A DNA stretch of 64,000 nucleotides from Rossellomorea sp. BNER (GTDB taxonomy: Bacteria; Bacillota; Bacilli; Bacillales; Bacillaceae_B): contig JANAVG010000006.1 of assembly GCA_024213275.1 (NCBI GenBank), positions 208,266-272,265 on the forward strand. Direction: 5' to 3'. Below are positions 38,016-45,715 of this stretch, piece by piece. Position 1 is the stretch's first letter, and the number at the start of each line of letters is the position of its first letter. Under the pieces are notes generated by a model. The model did not search any database. It was given only the letters and a program-made list of their open reading frames with translations, and was not told where the DNA came from. A program made the position numbers and the translations under genes.

Positions 38016-38047
38016 AAAGTGACGTGTGAATGGGTACACGTCACTTT
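38016..38047 (+). terminator. Terminator after lipoprotein gene
   Basis: Perfect stem AAAGTGACGTGT / ACACGTCACTTT with 8-nt loop, then CTTATTTT. Confidence 0.85.
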
Positions 38048-38088
38048 CTTATTTTAAAAAGGAAAAGAATGGTTACGAAAAACAACTA

Positions 38089-38120
38089 TTGACACTGTGG
38101 TGCACCCTAAGGTTTATGAT
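38089..38120 (+). promoter_or_regulatory. MerR-type promoter with long spacer and operator
   Basis: TTGACA (38089-38094) and TATGAT (38115-38120) are 20 bp apart, longer than the 17 bp optimum, and the spacer holds the dyad ACCCTAAGGT. This is the classic arrangement activated by MerR-family proteins by DNA distortion. It lies 19 bp before the MerR gene, so autoregulation is likely. Confidence 0.75.
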
Positions 38121-38138
38121 GAAGTTGGGAGGAGTAAG

Positions 38139-38483
38139 ATGTATAAGATTAGTGAGTTTGCTGAGATGACGGGATTAAGCAAAGAAACGTTACGGTATTA
38201 TGCAGAAGTGAAATTACTCGAACCTGCTTACATCGACCCGAATAATCACTATCGTTATTACGATGATGGGAGCTTCTTTTTAGCCATTCTTTTAGTTAAG
38301 CTAAGAGGTTTTGGTTTTACGATCCAGGAAATGATTTCTGTAATGGAGGACGAGTCATTTGAGCATTTAGAGGATCTATTAATTCAAAAGAGAAATAATC
38401 TTCAGTTGCAAATAGAAGATCTTCACCTTAGGATTGCCGAGATAGATGATTTTCTTGCATCTGGGAAGGAGGAAAATAAGTGA
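38139..38483 (+). CDS. MerR family transcriptional regulator
   Basis: Start ATG 38139 (GGGAGGAG upstream; the GTG at 38097 lies inside the promoter spacer). 114 aa: winged helix-turn-helix (MYKISEFAEMTGLSKETLRYYAEV), then the dimerisation helix; no C-terminal effector domain and no Cys pair, so not a metal sensor of the MerR/CueR kind. Overlaps the next gene by 3 bp. Confidence 0.88.
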   Translation: MYKISEFAEMTGLSKETLRYYAEVKLLEPAYIDPNNHYRYYDDGSFFLAILLVKLRGFGFTIQEMISVMEDESFEHLEDLLIQKRNNLQLQIEDLHLRIAEIDDFLASGKEENK

Positions 38484-38932
38484 TTCAATGGAAAGAAGAA
38501 ATAATCATTGAAGCCAATATTGAAAAGGTGTGGGAGTTATTTTTCGATAAAAACATCAAGAAAATTATGCCGAAAGTAGAGGAGCACACATTAATAGAAA
38601 AGAAGGAAGGGGAAGTGGGGGCAAGGCACGAGCAGAAATATCGAGAAGGTAAACGTGTGGAAACCTATATTGTCGAGACATTAGCCTATAAAGATGGTGA
38701 GGATGAAAAACAGAAGCAAATCAGCTTTGTGTTAGGCAAGGCTTTTGAAATAAACCTTACTTTCACGTTACATAAGATCGATGAGACGCATACAAAATTT
38801 ATTTACGAGGGGCAAAATAGAGGGGTTAATTTTGTTGGAAGAGCCATGTTGAAACTAGGTGGCAAGAAAAGTAATCAAAACGTGGTTCAGGAATTTATGC
38901 AACAGGTTCAAAAGGAAGCTATGAAGGGTTGA
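38480..38932 (+). CDS. SRPBCC/START-like domain protein
   Basis: 150 aa, GTG start inside the MerR stop (GTGA), with GGAAGGAGG upstream. Starts IEANIEKVWELFFD, the first strand-helix of the SRPBCC fold, and ends with a long C-terminal helix (AMLKLGGKKSNQNVVQEFMQQ) over a hydrophobic ligand pocket. Co-translated with the MerR regulator, so probably its controlled partner; ligand unknown. Confidence 0.75.
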   Translation: MIQWKEEIIIEANIEKVWELFFDKNIKKIMPKVEEHTLIEKKEGEVGARHEQKYREGKRVETYIVETLAYKDGEDEKQKQISFVLGKAFEINLTFTLHKIDETHTKFIYEGQNRGVNFVGRAMLKLGGKKSNQNVVQEFMQQVQKEAMKG

Positions 38933-38951
38933 TTATTCTTTTTTTTAAAAA

Positions 38952-39166
38952 AAAGGCTGTTTTGTTTTTTAAGAACATAAATTTTTGTGAAAAGGTTGGT
39001 TGGAGTGGATATTCGAGACTACAGAGGGAGTAGCGGGACAGGTGAGACCTTACTTAGCAGGAGCAAGGCGACGAGGATGCTCACCGCCCGCCTCGCGGAA
39101 AGCGAGCATCCTCTCGCTCCAACCAACCCTTTTCAAATAACAACAATGTTTACGAAAACAGCCTTT
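38952..39166. mobile_element. MITE-like element, 215 bp
   Basis: Terminal inverted repeats AAAGGCTGTTTT / AAAACAGCCTTT and inner arms AAAAGGTTGGTTGGAG / CTCCAACCAACCCTTTT. Between them is the phrase GGACAGGTGAGACC ... CTCACCGCCCGCC ... GGAAAGCGAGCATCCT, known to me from many Bacillaceae intergenic repeats. GC-rich compared with its neighbours, no open frame of note. Confidence 0.75.
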
Positions 39167-39242
39167 AAAAAAGGGGATGTACCAAAGGAAGGAGGAACAG
39201 CATTTGTGGTTCCTGACACCTTGTTTTTGGTACATCCCTTTT
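39167..39242 (-). repeat. GGTACATCCC hairpin repeat acting as treA terminator
   Basis: AAGGGGATGTACCAAA pairs with TTTGGTACATCCCTTTT around a core with GGTTCCTGACACCTT, the phrase also found at 36454 and, diverged, 50917. Read on the minus strand it follows treA by 5 bp and ends in T's, so the repeat probably doubles as the terminator. Confidence 0.65.
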
Positions 39243-39246
39243 GGAT

Positions 39247-40944
39247 TTATTTTTTTAGGTGAAACACAAGTGATTCGTACGGACGAAGTGTGATATTCTC
39301 GTATTCCTTTTTGGAATCCTTGTAGTTTGAAATGAGTAATTCACTTTTCCAGCCCTTAGTTGAGACTTCATCTAATGGTAACTGAAACTCGGCTTCTTTA
39401 TCGTAAAAATTATTCACAACGAGTAGCTTTTCATTTTCAAGATTACGAACATAAGCGAATATTTGCGGATGTTCGTCCAAAATTAGTTGGAAATCCCCAT
39501 TTACTATGATGTCGTGATTTTTACGAAGTTGGATTAGTTTTTGATAGTGATAATAGACGGAATTTTCGTCTTCTAATGCGCTTTTAACATTGATCTCTTC
39601 ATAACCTTTTCCAACTGGAATCCATGGAGTCCCTGATGTGAATCCAGCGTTTTCTTCGTCATTCCACTGTACAGGTGTACGGGAATTGTCTCGTGATTTG
39701 TGGCGAAGAATTTCGAGAATCTCTTCTTCACGCATGCCCTTTTCACGGAGTGTGTTGAAAATATTCAGGGATTCGACGTCACGATATTGGGAGATGCTCG
39801 TGAATTTTGGGTTTGGCATTCCAATTTCTTCTCCCTGATAAATGTAAGGCGTACCTTGCATCATATGGATGGTTGTTGCCAACATTTTTGCTGATTCCTT
39901 ATGGAACTTTTGATCGTTACCGTAGCGGGAGACGATTCGTGGTTGATCATGGTTACACCAGAACAACGCGTTCCAGCCGCCACCTTCGTACATGCCTTTT
40001 TGCCAAGTGGAAAGGATGTCTTTTAGCTGTTGAAAATCAAAGTCAGCGACACTCCACTTATCACCGTTCGGATAATCGACTTTTAAATGGTGGAAATTAA
40101 ACGTCATGCTCAGTTCATTTCGATCAGGATTTGAGTACTTAATACAGTTGTCGATGGTTGTAGAAGACATTTCACCGACGGTCATAATGTCGTATTGGGA
40201 AAAGACTTTACGGTTCATTTCCCGCATGTATTCGTGCACCTTTGGCCCATCTGTATAAAACTTTCGGCCATCGCCAGGAGCTACGGACCCATCGTCATCT
40301 GGGTAGGATTGATCTTTTGAAATCAGGTTTATGACATCAAGACGGAAGCCGTCGACTCCTTTTTTTAGCCAGAAATGCATCATATCGAATACTTTAGTAC
40401 GGAGTTTGTCATTTTCCCAGTTTAGATCAGCTTGTGTGATGTCAAACAGGTGTAGATAATATTGGCCGGTTTCCTCGTCGTACTGCCAAGCGTTTCCACC
40501 GAACTTTGATTGCCAGTTCGTTGGTTCTGTGCCGTCGGATTTGCCGTCTTTCCAAATATAGTAGTCACGATATGGGTTGTCTTTTGACTTGCGAGATTCG
40601 ATAAACCATTCGTGCTCTGTTGAGGTGTGGTTCACGACGATGTCCATGATAATCTTGATGTCACGTTTGTGTGCTTCATCAAGGAGCTCATTAAAGTCTG
40701 CCATTGTCCCGTATTCCTCGTGAATATTGAAATAATCGCTAATATCGTAGCCATTATCATTTTGAGGAGATGTATAGATGGGTGTTAGCCAAACGACATC
40801 AACGCCAAGCTCCTTTAAATAATCAAGCTTCGACGTAATCCCTTTAATATCTCCCACTCCGTTGCCGGAAGTATCATAAAAACTCTTCGGATAAATCTGA
40901 TACACAACCGACTTCTTCCACCAAGGCTGCTCCTGTCTCTGCAT
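39247..40944 (-). CDS. treA: Trehalose-6-phosphate hydrolase (GH13 phosphotrehalase)
   Basis: Splits cytoplasmic trehalose-6-P to glucose and glucose-6-P. Start set at ATG 40944 (MQRQEQPWWKK), nine bases after GGAAGGTG; the GTG at 40956 is part of that site. 565 aa. GH13 barrel with nucleophile Asp in GFRLDVINL, acid/base Glu in MTVGEMSS and the HD pair in WCNHDQPR. Oligo-1,6-glucosidases look alike; neighbouring treP and treR decide for phosphotrehalase. Has its own TreR-type operator/promoter at 41185. Confidence 0.92.
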   Translation of the reverse strand: MQRQEQPWWKKSVVYQIYPKSFYDTSGNGVGDIKGITSKLDYLKELGVDVVWLTPIYTSPQNDNGYDISDYFNIHEEYGTMADFNELLDEAHKRDIKIIMDIVVNHTSTEHEWFIESRKSKDNPYRDYYIWKDGKSDGTEPTNWQSKFGGNAWQYDEETGQYYLHLFDITQADLNWENDKLRTKVFDMMHFWLKKGVDGFRLDVINLISKDQSYPDDDGSVAPGDGRKFYTDGPKVHEYMREMNRKVFSQYDIMTVGEMSSTTIDNCIKYSNPDRNELSMTFNFHHLKVDYPNGDKWSVADFDFQQLKDILSTWQKGMYEGGGWNALFWCNHDQPRIVSRYGNDQKFHKESAKMLATTIHMMQGTPYIYQGEEIGMPNPKFTSISQYRDVESLNIFNTLREKGMREEEILEILRHKSRDNSRTPVQWNDEENAGFTSGTPWIPVGKGYEEINVKSALEDENSVYYHYQKLIQLRKNHDIIVNGDFQLILDEHPQIFAYVRNLENEKLLVVNNFYDKEAEFQLPLDEVSTKGWKSELLISNYKDSKKEYENITLRPYESLVFHLKK

Positions 40945-40984
40945 ATCAACAAACACCTTCCATTCATATAAGTTTAATCAGCTA

Positions 40985-41115
40985 GGGACGGTCCTCGATC
41001 GCTCTACCGCGGTGAAGTTCTCGGGGACGGTTCTTGGTTGCGTTACCACGGTAACGCAACCAAGAACCGTCCCCACACATATTAACGCATCACCGCAATC
41101 GAGAACCGTCCCGCG
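40985..41115. repeat. GGGACGGTTCT-family repeat cluster with 52-bp palindrome
   Basis: Four cores: GGGACGGTCCTCG (40985), GGGGACGGTTCTTGG (41023), its inverse (to 41074) and GAGAACCGTCCC (41101). Copies two and three form a perfect inverted repeat, 25-bp arms 41023-41047 and 41050-41074 with a 2-bp centre. The cluster separates the treA promoter from the gene. Confidence 0.8.
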
Positions 41116-41184
41116 TTGCTTTAGTGTGTTACAGTAAATAAATAGGAAAAGGGGGTAATGGTGTTGTTCCATTCTCCCCCCTTT

Positions 41185-41214
41185 ATTTTAACTTGTATAT
41201 ACAAGTTGTTTCAA
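41185..41214 (-). promoter_or_regulatory. treA promoter with TreR operator
   Basis: Minus strand TTGAAA (41214-41209), 18-bp spacer, TAAAAT (41190-41185). The spacer is filled by the palindrome ACTTGTATATACAAGT (41191-41206). Just downstream AAGGGGGGAG precedes an ATG at 41172 that opens a 64-codon frame running into the repeats; possibly a leader peptide or chance. Confidence 0.7.
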
Positions 41215-41228
41215 TATTTTTCTCTCTA

Positions 41229-42644
41229 TTATACTTCTTTTTGTTTGGTGAATCTTGACCATACTAGTGTTAAGACGAATGGTACAACGAGAGCTATAGC
41301 CATTCCTACGAAGAACATTCCCCAATATTCATTAATGATCGATAGGAACCCTGGTAGACCACCGACACCGATGGAGAATGCTTTCACTCCAGCTGTTGCC
41401 ATGATCAAACCTGCAATTGCTGAACCGATCAACGCACTAATAAATGGATAGCGATATCTTAAGTTAACACCGAACATCGCTGGTTCCGTAATTCCAAGGT
41501 AAGCGGATAGGGCTGATGTACCTGCTAAACCACGTAGCTTCTCGTTTTCTTTTTTCGCTACAAACATCATAGCAAGTGCTGCAGATCCTTGTGCAATATT
41601 TGAAATGGCAAGGATTGGCCATAGGAAGGTTCCACCGGCATTTCCGACTAATTGTAAGTCAACTGCTAGGAACGTATGGTGCATTCCGGTTACAACCATC
41701 ACTGCATATAATCCACCGTATAAAAGTCCACCTAACCATGCGAACTGGTCAAAGACCCAAATAACGCTGTCAGTTAACACGTTTCCAATAAAGAAAGTAA
41801 CAGGTCCAATTAATACAAATGCGGCAAACCCAGTAATTAAAAGTGCAACTGGTGCAACGACCAACAATTTAATAGAATCATGAACTCTTCGATCTAAGAA
41901 TAACTCAATTTTAGCTAATAAAAAGGATGCAAATAATATCGGTAACACTTGACCTTGATAACCAATTTTTTGAATCTCAAATCCGAAGATGTTCCATGTT
42001 GGAATTTCTTCTGCACTCCCGTAGCTCCAAGCGTTCAGTAAGTCTGGATGTACAAGCATTAATCCCAGGACAATACCAAGGAGCGGACTTCCGCCAAACC
42101 GGTTTACTGCAGACCAACCGATTAATCCTGGCAGGAACACGAAGGCTGTATTAGCAATAAGATTAATAATTCCAGCAAAATCAGCCCATTGTTTATGAAC
42201 ATCAATAACAGACTTTCCATCGTAAAAAATATCCGGGCCAGTTAGGATATTGTTTAATCCCATTAACAGACCTGCCGTCACGATCGCTGGAAGGATCGGT
42301 ATAAAAATATCTGCAAGAACTTTAATCGCCCTTTGAAGAGGGTTTAAGTTTTGCTCTGCAGCATTTTTAACATCTTGCTTTGATGCTTTTTCAATCCCTG
42401 TTTCTTCAGCTAGGATTGCATACGCTTTGTTCACTAAACCTTGACCAATAACCACTTGAAATTGACCATTGGTGGAGAATGAACCTTTAACAAGGTCGAT
42501 ATTATCTAATTTATCTTTATCAACCTTACTTTCATCGTTGAGTACAAGGCGAAGTCGTGTCACACAATGTGTAGCAGTATGGATATTTTCCTTACCACCA
42601 ATCGCCTCAATAATCTCGAGAACAGACTCTCTACTTACGCTCAT
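41229..42644 (-). CDS. treP: PTS trehalose-specific EIIBC permease
   Basis: Imports trehalose with phosphorylation to trehalose-6-P. 471 aa. EIIB domain (about 1-80) with phospho-Cys in THCVTRLRL (~residue 27); EIIC membrane domain (about 105-465; about ten segments; GITEPAMFG). No EIIA domain, so phosphate must come from an EIIA elsewhere, as in B. subtilis. Good ribosome site AAGGGAGGG / GAGGA upstream of ATG. Confidence 0.92.
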   Translation of the reverse strand: MSVSRESVLEIIEAIGGKENIHTATHCVTRLRLVLNDESKVDKDKLDNIDLVKGSFSTNGQFQVVIGQGLVNKAYAILAEETGIEKASKQDVKNAAEQNLNPLQRAIKVLADIFIPILPAIVTAGLLMGLNNILTGPDIFYDGKSVIDVHKQWADFAGIINLIANTAFVFLPGLIGWSAVNRFGGSPLLGIVLGLMLVHPDLLNAWSYGSAEEIPTWNIFGFEIQKIGYQGQVLPILFASFLLAKIELFLDRRVHDSIKLLVVAPVALLITGFAAFVLIGPVTFFIGNVLTDSVIWVFDQFAWLGGLLYGGLYAVMVVTGMHHTFLAVDLQLVGNAGGTFLWPILAISNIAQGSAALAMMFVAKKENEKLRGLAGTSALSAYLGITEPAMFGVNLRYRYPFISALIGSAIAGLIMATAGVKAFSIGVGGLPGFLSIINEYWGMFFVGMAIALVVPFVLTLVWSRFTKQKEV

Positions 42645-42678
42645 TCCTCAATTCCCTCCCTTAGTAATCCCTCTCTTC

Positions 42679-42706
42679 GTGCCAGGCACCACCCGAAATT
42701 TGTCGA
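42679..42706. repeat. GTGCCAGGCAC-type interspersed repeat, copy 2
   Basis: GTGCCAGGCAC followed by CACCCGAAATTTGTCGA; matches the copy at 6649 apart from a 9-base gap. Confidence 0.6.
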
Positions 42707-42805
42707 AAACGCTTTGTTACCGTTTTCATTTCCCTTAGTAATAATTCCCTTACATAGTGTTGGAAAAACGTTCATTTCTATACATTATAGAATTATAGAC
42801 AGATA

Positions 42806-42821
42806 GAAGAACGCTTACATT
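42806..42821 (-). promoter_or_regulatory. Possible CcpA (cre) site before treP
   Basis: Minus strand ATGTAAGCGTTCTTC agrees with WTGNAANCGNWNNCW except one position. It lies downstream of the treP promoter, where roadblock-type catabolite repression sites are common. Confidence 0.5.
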
Positions 42822-42832
42822 TATCAATATGA

Positions 42833-42883
42833 TGTATATACAAGTTCTATTCCTATTGTATTCATGTATATACAAGTTGTCAA
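42833..42883 (-). promoter_or_regulatory. treP promoter with two TreR operators
   Basis: Minus strand TTGACA (42883-42878), 17-bp spacer, TACAAT (42860-42855). Operators TGTATATACAAG at 42865-42876 (in the spacer) and 42833-42844 (downstream) are 32 bp apart, three helical turns, so dimers would sit on one face. Confidence 0.8.
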
Positions 42884-42917
42884 TGTATAATCATGTCATA
42901 GACTTTTATCCTTTAAT

Positions 42918-42973
42918 GCAATCGAGAACCGTCCCGCAGTGCTTTAAAGCACTGCGGGACGGTTCTCGATTGC
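42918..42973. repeat. Perfect 56-bp palindrome (GGGACGGTTCT family)
   Basis: 28-bp arms 42918-42945 and 42946-42973, no mismatch and no spacer; arms run GCAATCGAGAACCG... and centre is GCTTT/AAAGC. Two head-to-head copies of the repeat core. No T run follows, so it is not a plain terminator. Confidence 0.9.
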
Positions 42974-43093
42974 GGTGGTGTGATAAAGTGAATGTCCTAT
43001 GTTTGGTCTTGAGTGGACATAAAAGAAAGTAGAAGGTGGTTGTCGATTTCTCCACAAAACACAACATATTTCGCAGGTCGCTCCTCGTTCGCT

Positions 43094-43137
43094 AAGTGTA
43101 CCAGGTACAAAACGACGATAATGTACCTGGTACACTT
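43094..43137. repeat. GTACCAGGTAC-family inverted pair
   Basis: 16-bp perfect arms AAGTGTACCAGGTACA (43094-43109) and inverse (43122-43137) with a 12-bp loop. Same core as the tandem array at 62127. The rest of 42974-43273 shows no gene. Confidence 0.75.
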
Positions 43138-43273
43138 CCTAACACTTCCTAAAACAAGCTATTCTTTAGTCCGGTTTTTTACAATAATTTTACGGATTTA
43201 GAGATTTTTATCTCCTTAATCTACTAAAATAGAAGGTAGTTCTTTTAAGAAGAAAAATAATGAAAGAAGCAAA

Positions 43274-44227
43274 ATGGGAGATGAGATCGTGCTTCGATTA
43301 TATTCGGCGCTAATATTTCTCAGTTTAATCTGGGGATTGAGTTTTGTTTTTATAAAATGGATGGTGGAGCCAGCGGGAATTTGGGGGACAACGTTTTTAC
43401 GATGTCTAGCTGGTGCACTGATTTTGCTTCCGCTTTTTTTTCGTCAGCAGAAAAAAGCTTCCGGTAAGCCCTTGAAGTGGAAGCCATTAATCATTGTCGG
43501 ACTCTTTAATGCTGGGGTTCCGTGGACACTGATTGCATTAAGTGAAACTCAGATTAACAGTAATACAGCATCCATTCTTAATGCCACAACCCCGATATGG
43601 ACAGGATTGATCGGGTTCATAGTATTCTCGGTTATGCTAACACGATTCCAATGGGCAGGGATTGCCGTAGGATTTTTTGGAATTTTGATTTTGATGGACT
43701 TTCAAGTTGGAGGACTTTTTACAAGTAATTTTGTTGGTGTGGGGACCATGCTGATAGCGTCAATGAGCTATGCCTTTTCGTCACAATATACGAAGAAGGC
43801 GCTGACAGGAGTTAGTGTGGTTGTGATTTCAACCTTTCAGCTAGTCGTCGGTGGATTAGTTGGACTTATAGGCATGTTTATTCAAGGTGGGGTGGATTGG
43901 AATGGTCTTGTAGAACCAAAAGCGCTGCTAGCCATTGTCGGACTTGGATGCTTTGGATCCGGAATCGCTACTCTCCTATTTTTTTATATTGTGAAAAAGG
44001 GGAGTCCAGAATTTGCGTCAACCGTAACCTACCTAATTCCAGGAACAGCAATGGTCTGGGGATTTGTCTTATTGGATGAACCGGTTACTTCGAATCTTAT
44101 CATTGGACTACTCATTATTTTCCTAGGAGTCTTCCTTTCATCAAGGAAATCGAAGAAGCAGATCAAAGCAGCAGTGGGGCTTGAGGGGCGAGGGAGTACT
44201 GCAACCCAATATGAACATAAGTCTTGA
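43274..44227 (+). CDS. EamA/DMT family membrane transporter
   Basis: About ten membrane segments in two EamA halves (LSLIWGLSFVFIKWMVEPAG; IASMSYAFSSQYTKKAL) and a short hydrophilic tail; likely exports or takes up a small metabolite. Start uncertain: ATG 43274 has only a weak GAAAGAAG, whereas GTG 43289 has GGGAG eight bases upstream and begins directly at the first segment. 317 or 312 aa. Substrate cannot be predicted. Confidence 0.85.
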   Translation: MGDEIVLRLYSALIFLSLIWGLSFVFIKWMVEPAGIWGTTFLRCLAGALILLPLFFRQQKKASGKPLKWKPLIIVGLFNAGVPWTLIALSETQINSNTASILNATTPIWTGLIGFIVFSVMLTRFQWAGIAVGFFGILILMDFQVGGLFTSNFVGVGTMLIASMSYAFSSQYTKKALTGVSVVVISTFQLVVGGLVGLIGMFIQGGVDWNGLVEPKALLAIVGLGCFGSGIATLLFFYIVKKGSPEFASTVTYLIPGTAMVWGFVLLDEPVTSNLIIGLLIIFLGVFLSSRKSKKQIKAAVGLEGRGSTATQYEHKS

Positions 44228-44261
44228 TCAAATGATTGATTAATTTAGCGCTTTACTCTAG

Positions 44262-44309
44262 TGAGGGACGGTTCTCGACCGCTTTAAAGCGGTCGAGAAC
44301 CGTCCCTCA
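44262..44309. repeat. Perfect 48-bp palindrome (GGGACGGTTCT family)
   Basis: 24-bp arms 44262-44285 and 44286-44309 with no mismatch, centre GCTTT/AAAGC as at 42945. Flanked on both sides by direct copies of CGCTTTACT (44250 and 44311 regions). Confidence 0.9.
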
Positions 44310-44454
44310 TCGCTTTACTGTGTCAAAGAATCATCTCCAGATAATAGGTGCATTCCAACTAAAATTCATATAAAATATATAAGGCATATAATTAGATATA
44401 AAGACAAGCTTTTATGCTTCTTATAAATTTACGAATAAGGCAGGTAATAATAAT

Positions 44455-45303
44455 ATGAAAACGGCAATTGTAACGGATAGTACAGCTTACATCCCGAAAG
44501 AATTGCGCGATCAACTCAACATACATATGATTCCATTGGACGTTATTATCGGTGGAAAATCCTATCGGGAAGAAGTCGATATCTCCGCAAGTGGCTTTTA
44601 TGAATTGGTAAAAAATGAGGACAAACTTCCAACAACGTCTCAGCCCGCACTTGGAAGCTTTGTTGACCTTTATGAATCGCTTGCACAAAACTATGATGCG
44701 GTCATTTCGATTCATTTATCAAGCGGGATAAGTGGTACTTTCCAAGGAGCACATCAAGCCCAAGGGATGGTAGAAAATATTGAGATTCACCCTTATGACT
44801 CCGAAATTAGCTGCATGGTTCAAGGCTTTTACGCAATCGAAGCGGCAAGGCTTGCGAAACAAGGCCTTGCAGCGAAAGAGATTGTCGCCAAACTAGATGG
44901 GCTAAAGCATTCAGTGAACGCGTATTTCATGGTCGATGATCTCTCACATCTACAACGCGGAGGACGTTTATCAAGTGCACAGGCGATTATTGGAAGCCTT
45001 CTTCAGGTAAAACCACTTCTCCATTTTGTAGACAAAGTGATCGTTCCATTTGAAAAAATACGTACACGTAAAAAGGCATTGAAACGGATAGTGGACATTT
45101 TTGAACAAGATGTTAACAAGGGAGAGCCGCTTCAAGCGGTTATTATTCACGCCAACCGTGAAAAGGAAGCCTATGAATGGAGAGAAGAATTACAAGAAAC
45201 ATACCCAGATGTCGACTTTACTGTTAGCTATTTCGGACCTGTTATAGGCACACACCTAGGTGAAGGGGCAATGGGCTTTGGGTGGTCAAGAAAAATGAGT
45301 TAA
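44455..45303 (+). CDS. yviA: DegV family fatty-acid-binding protein
   Basis: 282 aa cytosolic protein; family members bind a fatty acid and, as FakB, present it to the FakA kinase. N-terminal AIVTDSTAYIPKEL, SQPALGSF and SGISGTFQGA line the ligand pocket; C-terminal GPVIGTHLGEGAMG. In B. subtilis a degV-like gene (yviA) precedes comFA, which agrees with this position. No FakA nearby. Confidence 0.9.
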   Translation: MKTAIVTDSTAYIPKELRDQLNIHMIPLDVIIGGKSYREEVDISASGFYELVKNEDKLPTTSQPALGSFVDLYESLAQNYDAVISIHLSSGISGTFQGAHQAQGMVENIEIHPYDSEISCMVQGFYAIEAARLAKQGLAAKEIVAKLDGLKHSVNAYFMVDDLSHLQRGGRLSSAQAIIGSLLQVKPLLHFVDKVIVPFEKIRTRKKALKRIVDIFEQDVNKGEPLQAVIIHANREKEAYEWREELQETYPDVDFTVSYFGPVIGTHLGEGAMGFGWSRKMS

Positions 45304-45336
45304 CGTGCGTCATTCTTTTGAGTGGCGTTTTTCTTT
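45302..45336 (+). terminator. Terminator after degV-like gene
   Basis: GCGTCATTC / GAGTGGCGT stem (several G-U pairs), TTTT loop, then TTTTTCTTTT. Confidence 0.5.
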
Positions 45337-45457
45337 TGGCTAAAATATCAGATGCTATGAAATATGGGGAAAAGAAATTGGAAGTGGTTTGTTGCAAAAA
45401 AATGAAACTTATAACTCATCCAAAACGTATTACTATTTGAGGTAAAAGGAGAGGTGT

Positions 45458-45577
45458 ATGGCACAGTGTAGTCATTGTAATTATAAATGGAAAGCTAAAG
45501 ACACCTAGTCTCTTGGATTTTCAAAAAACGGAAAAGCATGCCTTAATTGTAGAAAGAAACAATACAGTTACTTCTAA
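45458..45577 (+). pseudogene. CXXC_20_CXXC-type small zinc-ribbon protein with in-frame amber stop
   Basis: MAQCSHCNYKWKAKDT, stop TAG at codon 17 (45506-45508), then SLGFSKNGKACLNCRKKQYS to TAA. The two CxxC pairs and spacing match the TIGR04104 family (~40 aa), in which a Trp sits at the position of the TAG (TGG to TAG is one change). AAAGGAGAGG upstream of ATG is intact. The rest of 45337-45715 shows only AT-rich sequence. Confidence 0.65.
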
Positions 45578-45715
45578 AACTCATCGAATGTACACATTGG
45601 ATTATTTATTTTGAATCTCCCCATTTTAATCAAACTAAGCGATAAGGATGAGCCTTCATGGTGAAATCTAGTCTTTTTAAGCAGTTCCTATTTTTTTTCA
45701 TAACCGAAGAAAGGA

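Noticed and set aside
39807-40100. 97-aa frame opposite treA
   Set aside because: Antisense shadow of the GH13 enzyme; no start signal.
40978-41172. 64-codon frame after a good AAGGGGGGAG site in the treA leader
   Set aside because: Only its first ~18 codons are outside the palindromic repeats; too little to call a gene, noted with the promoter.
44262-44309. 48-bp palindrome as ordinary terminator
   Set aside because: No T run on either side; belongs to the interspersed repeat family instead.
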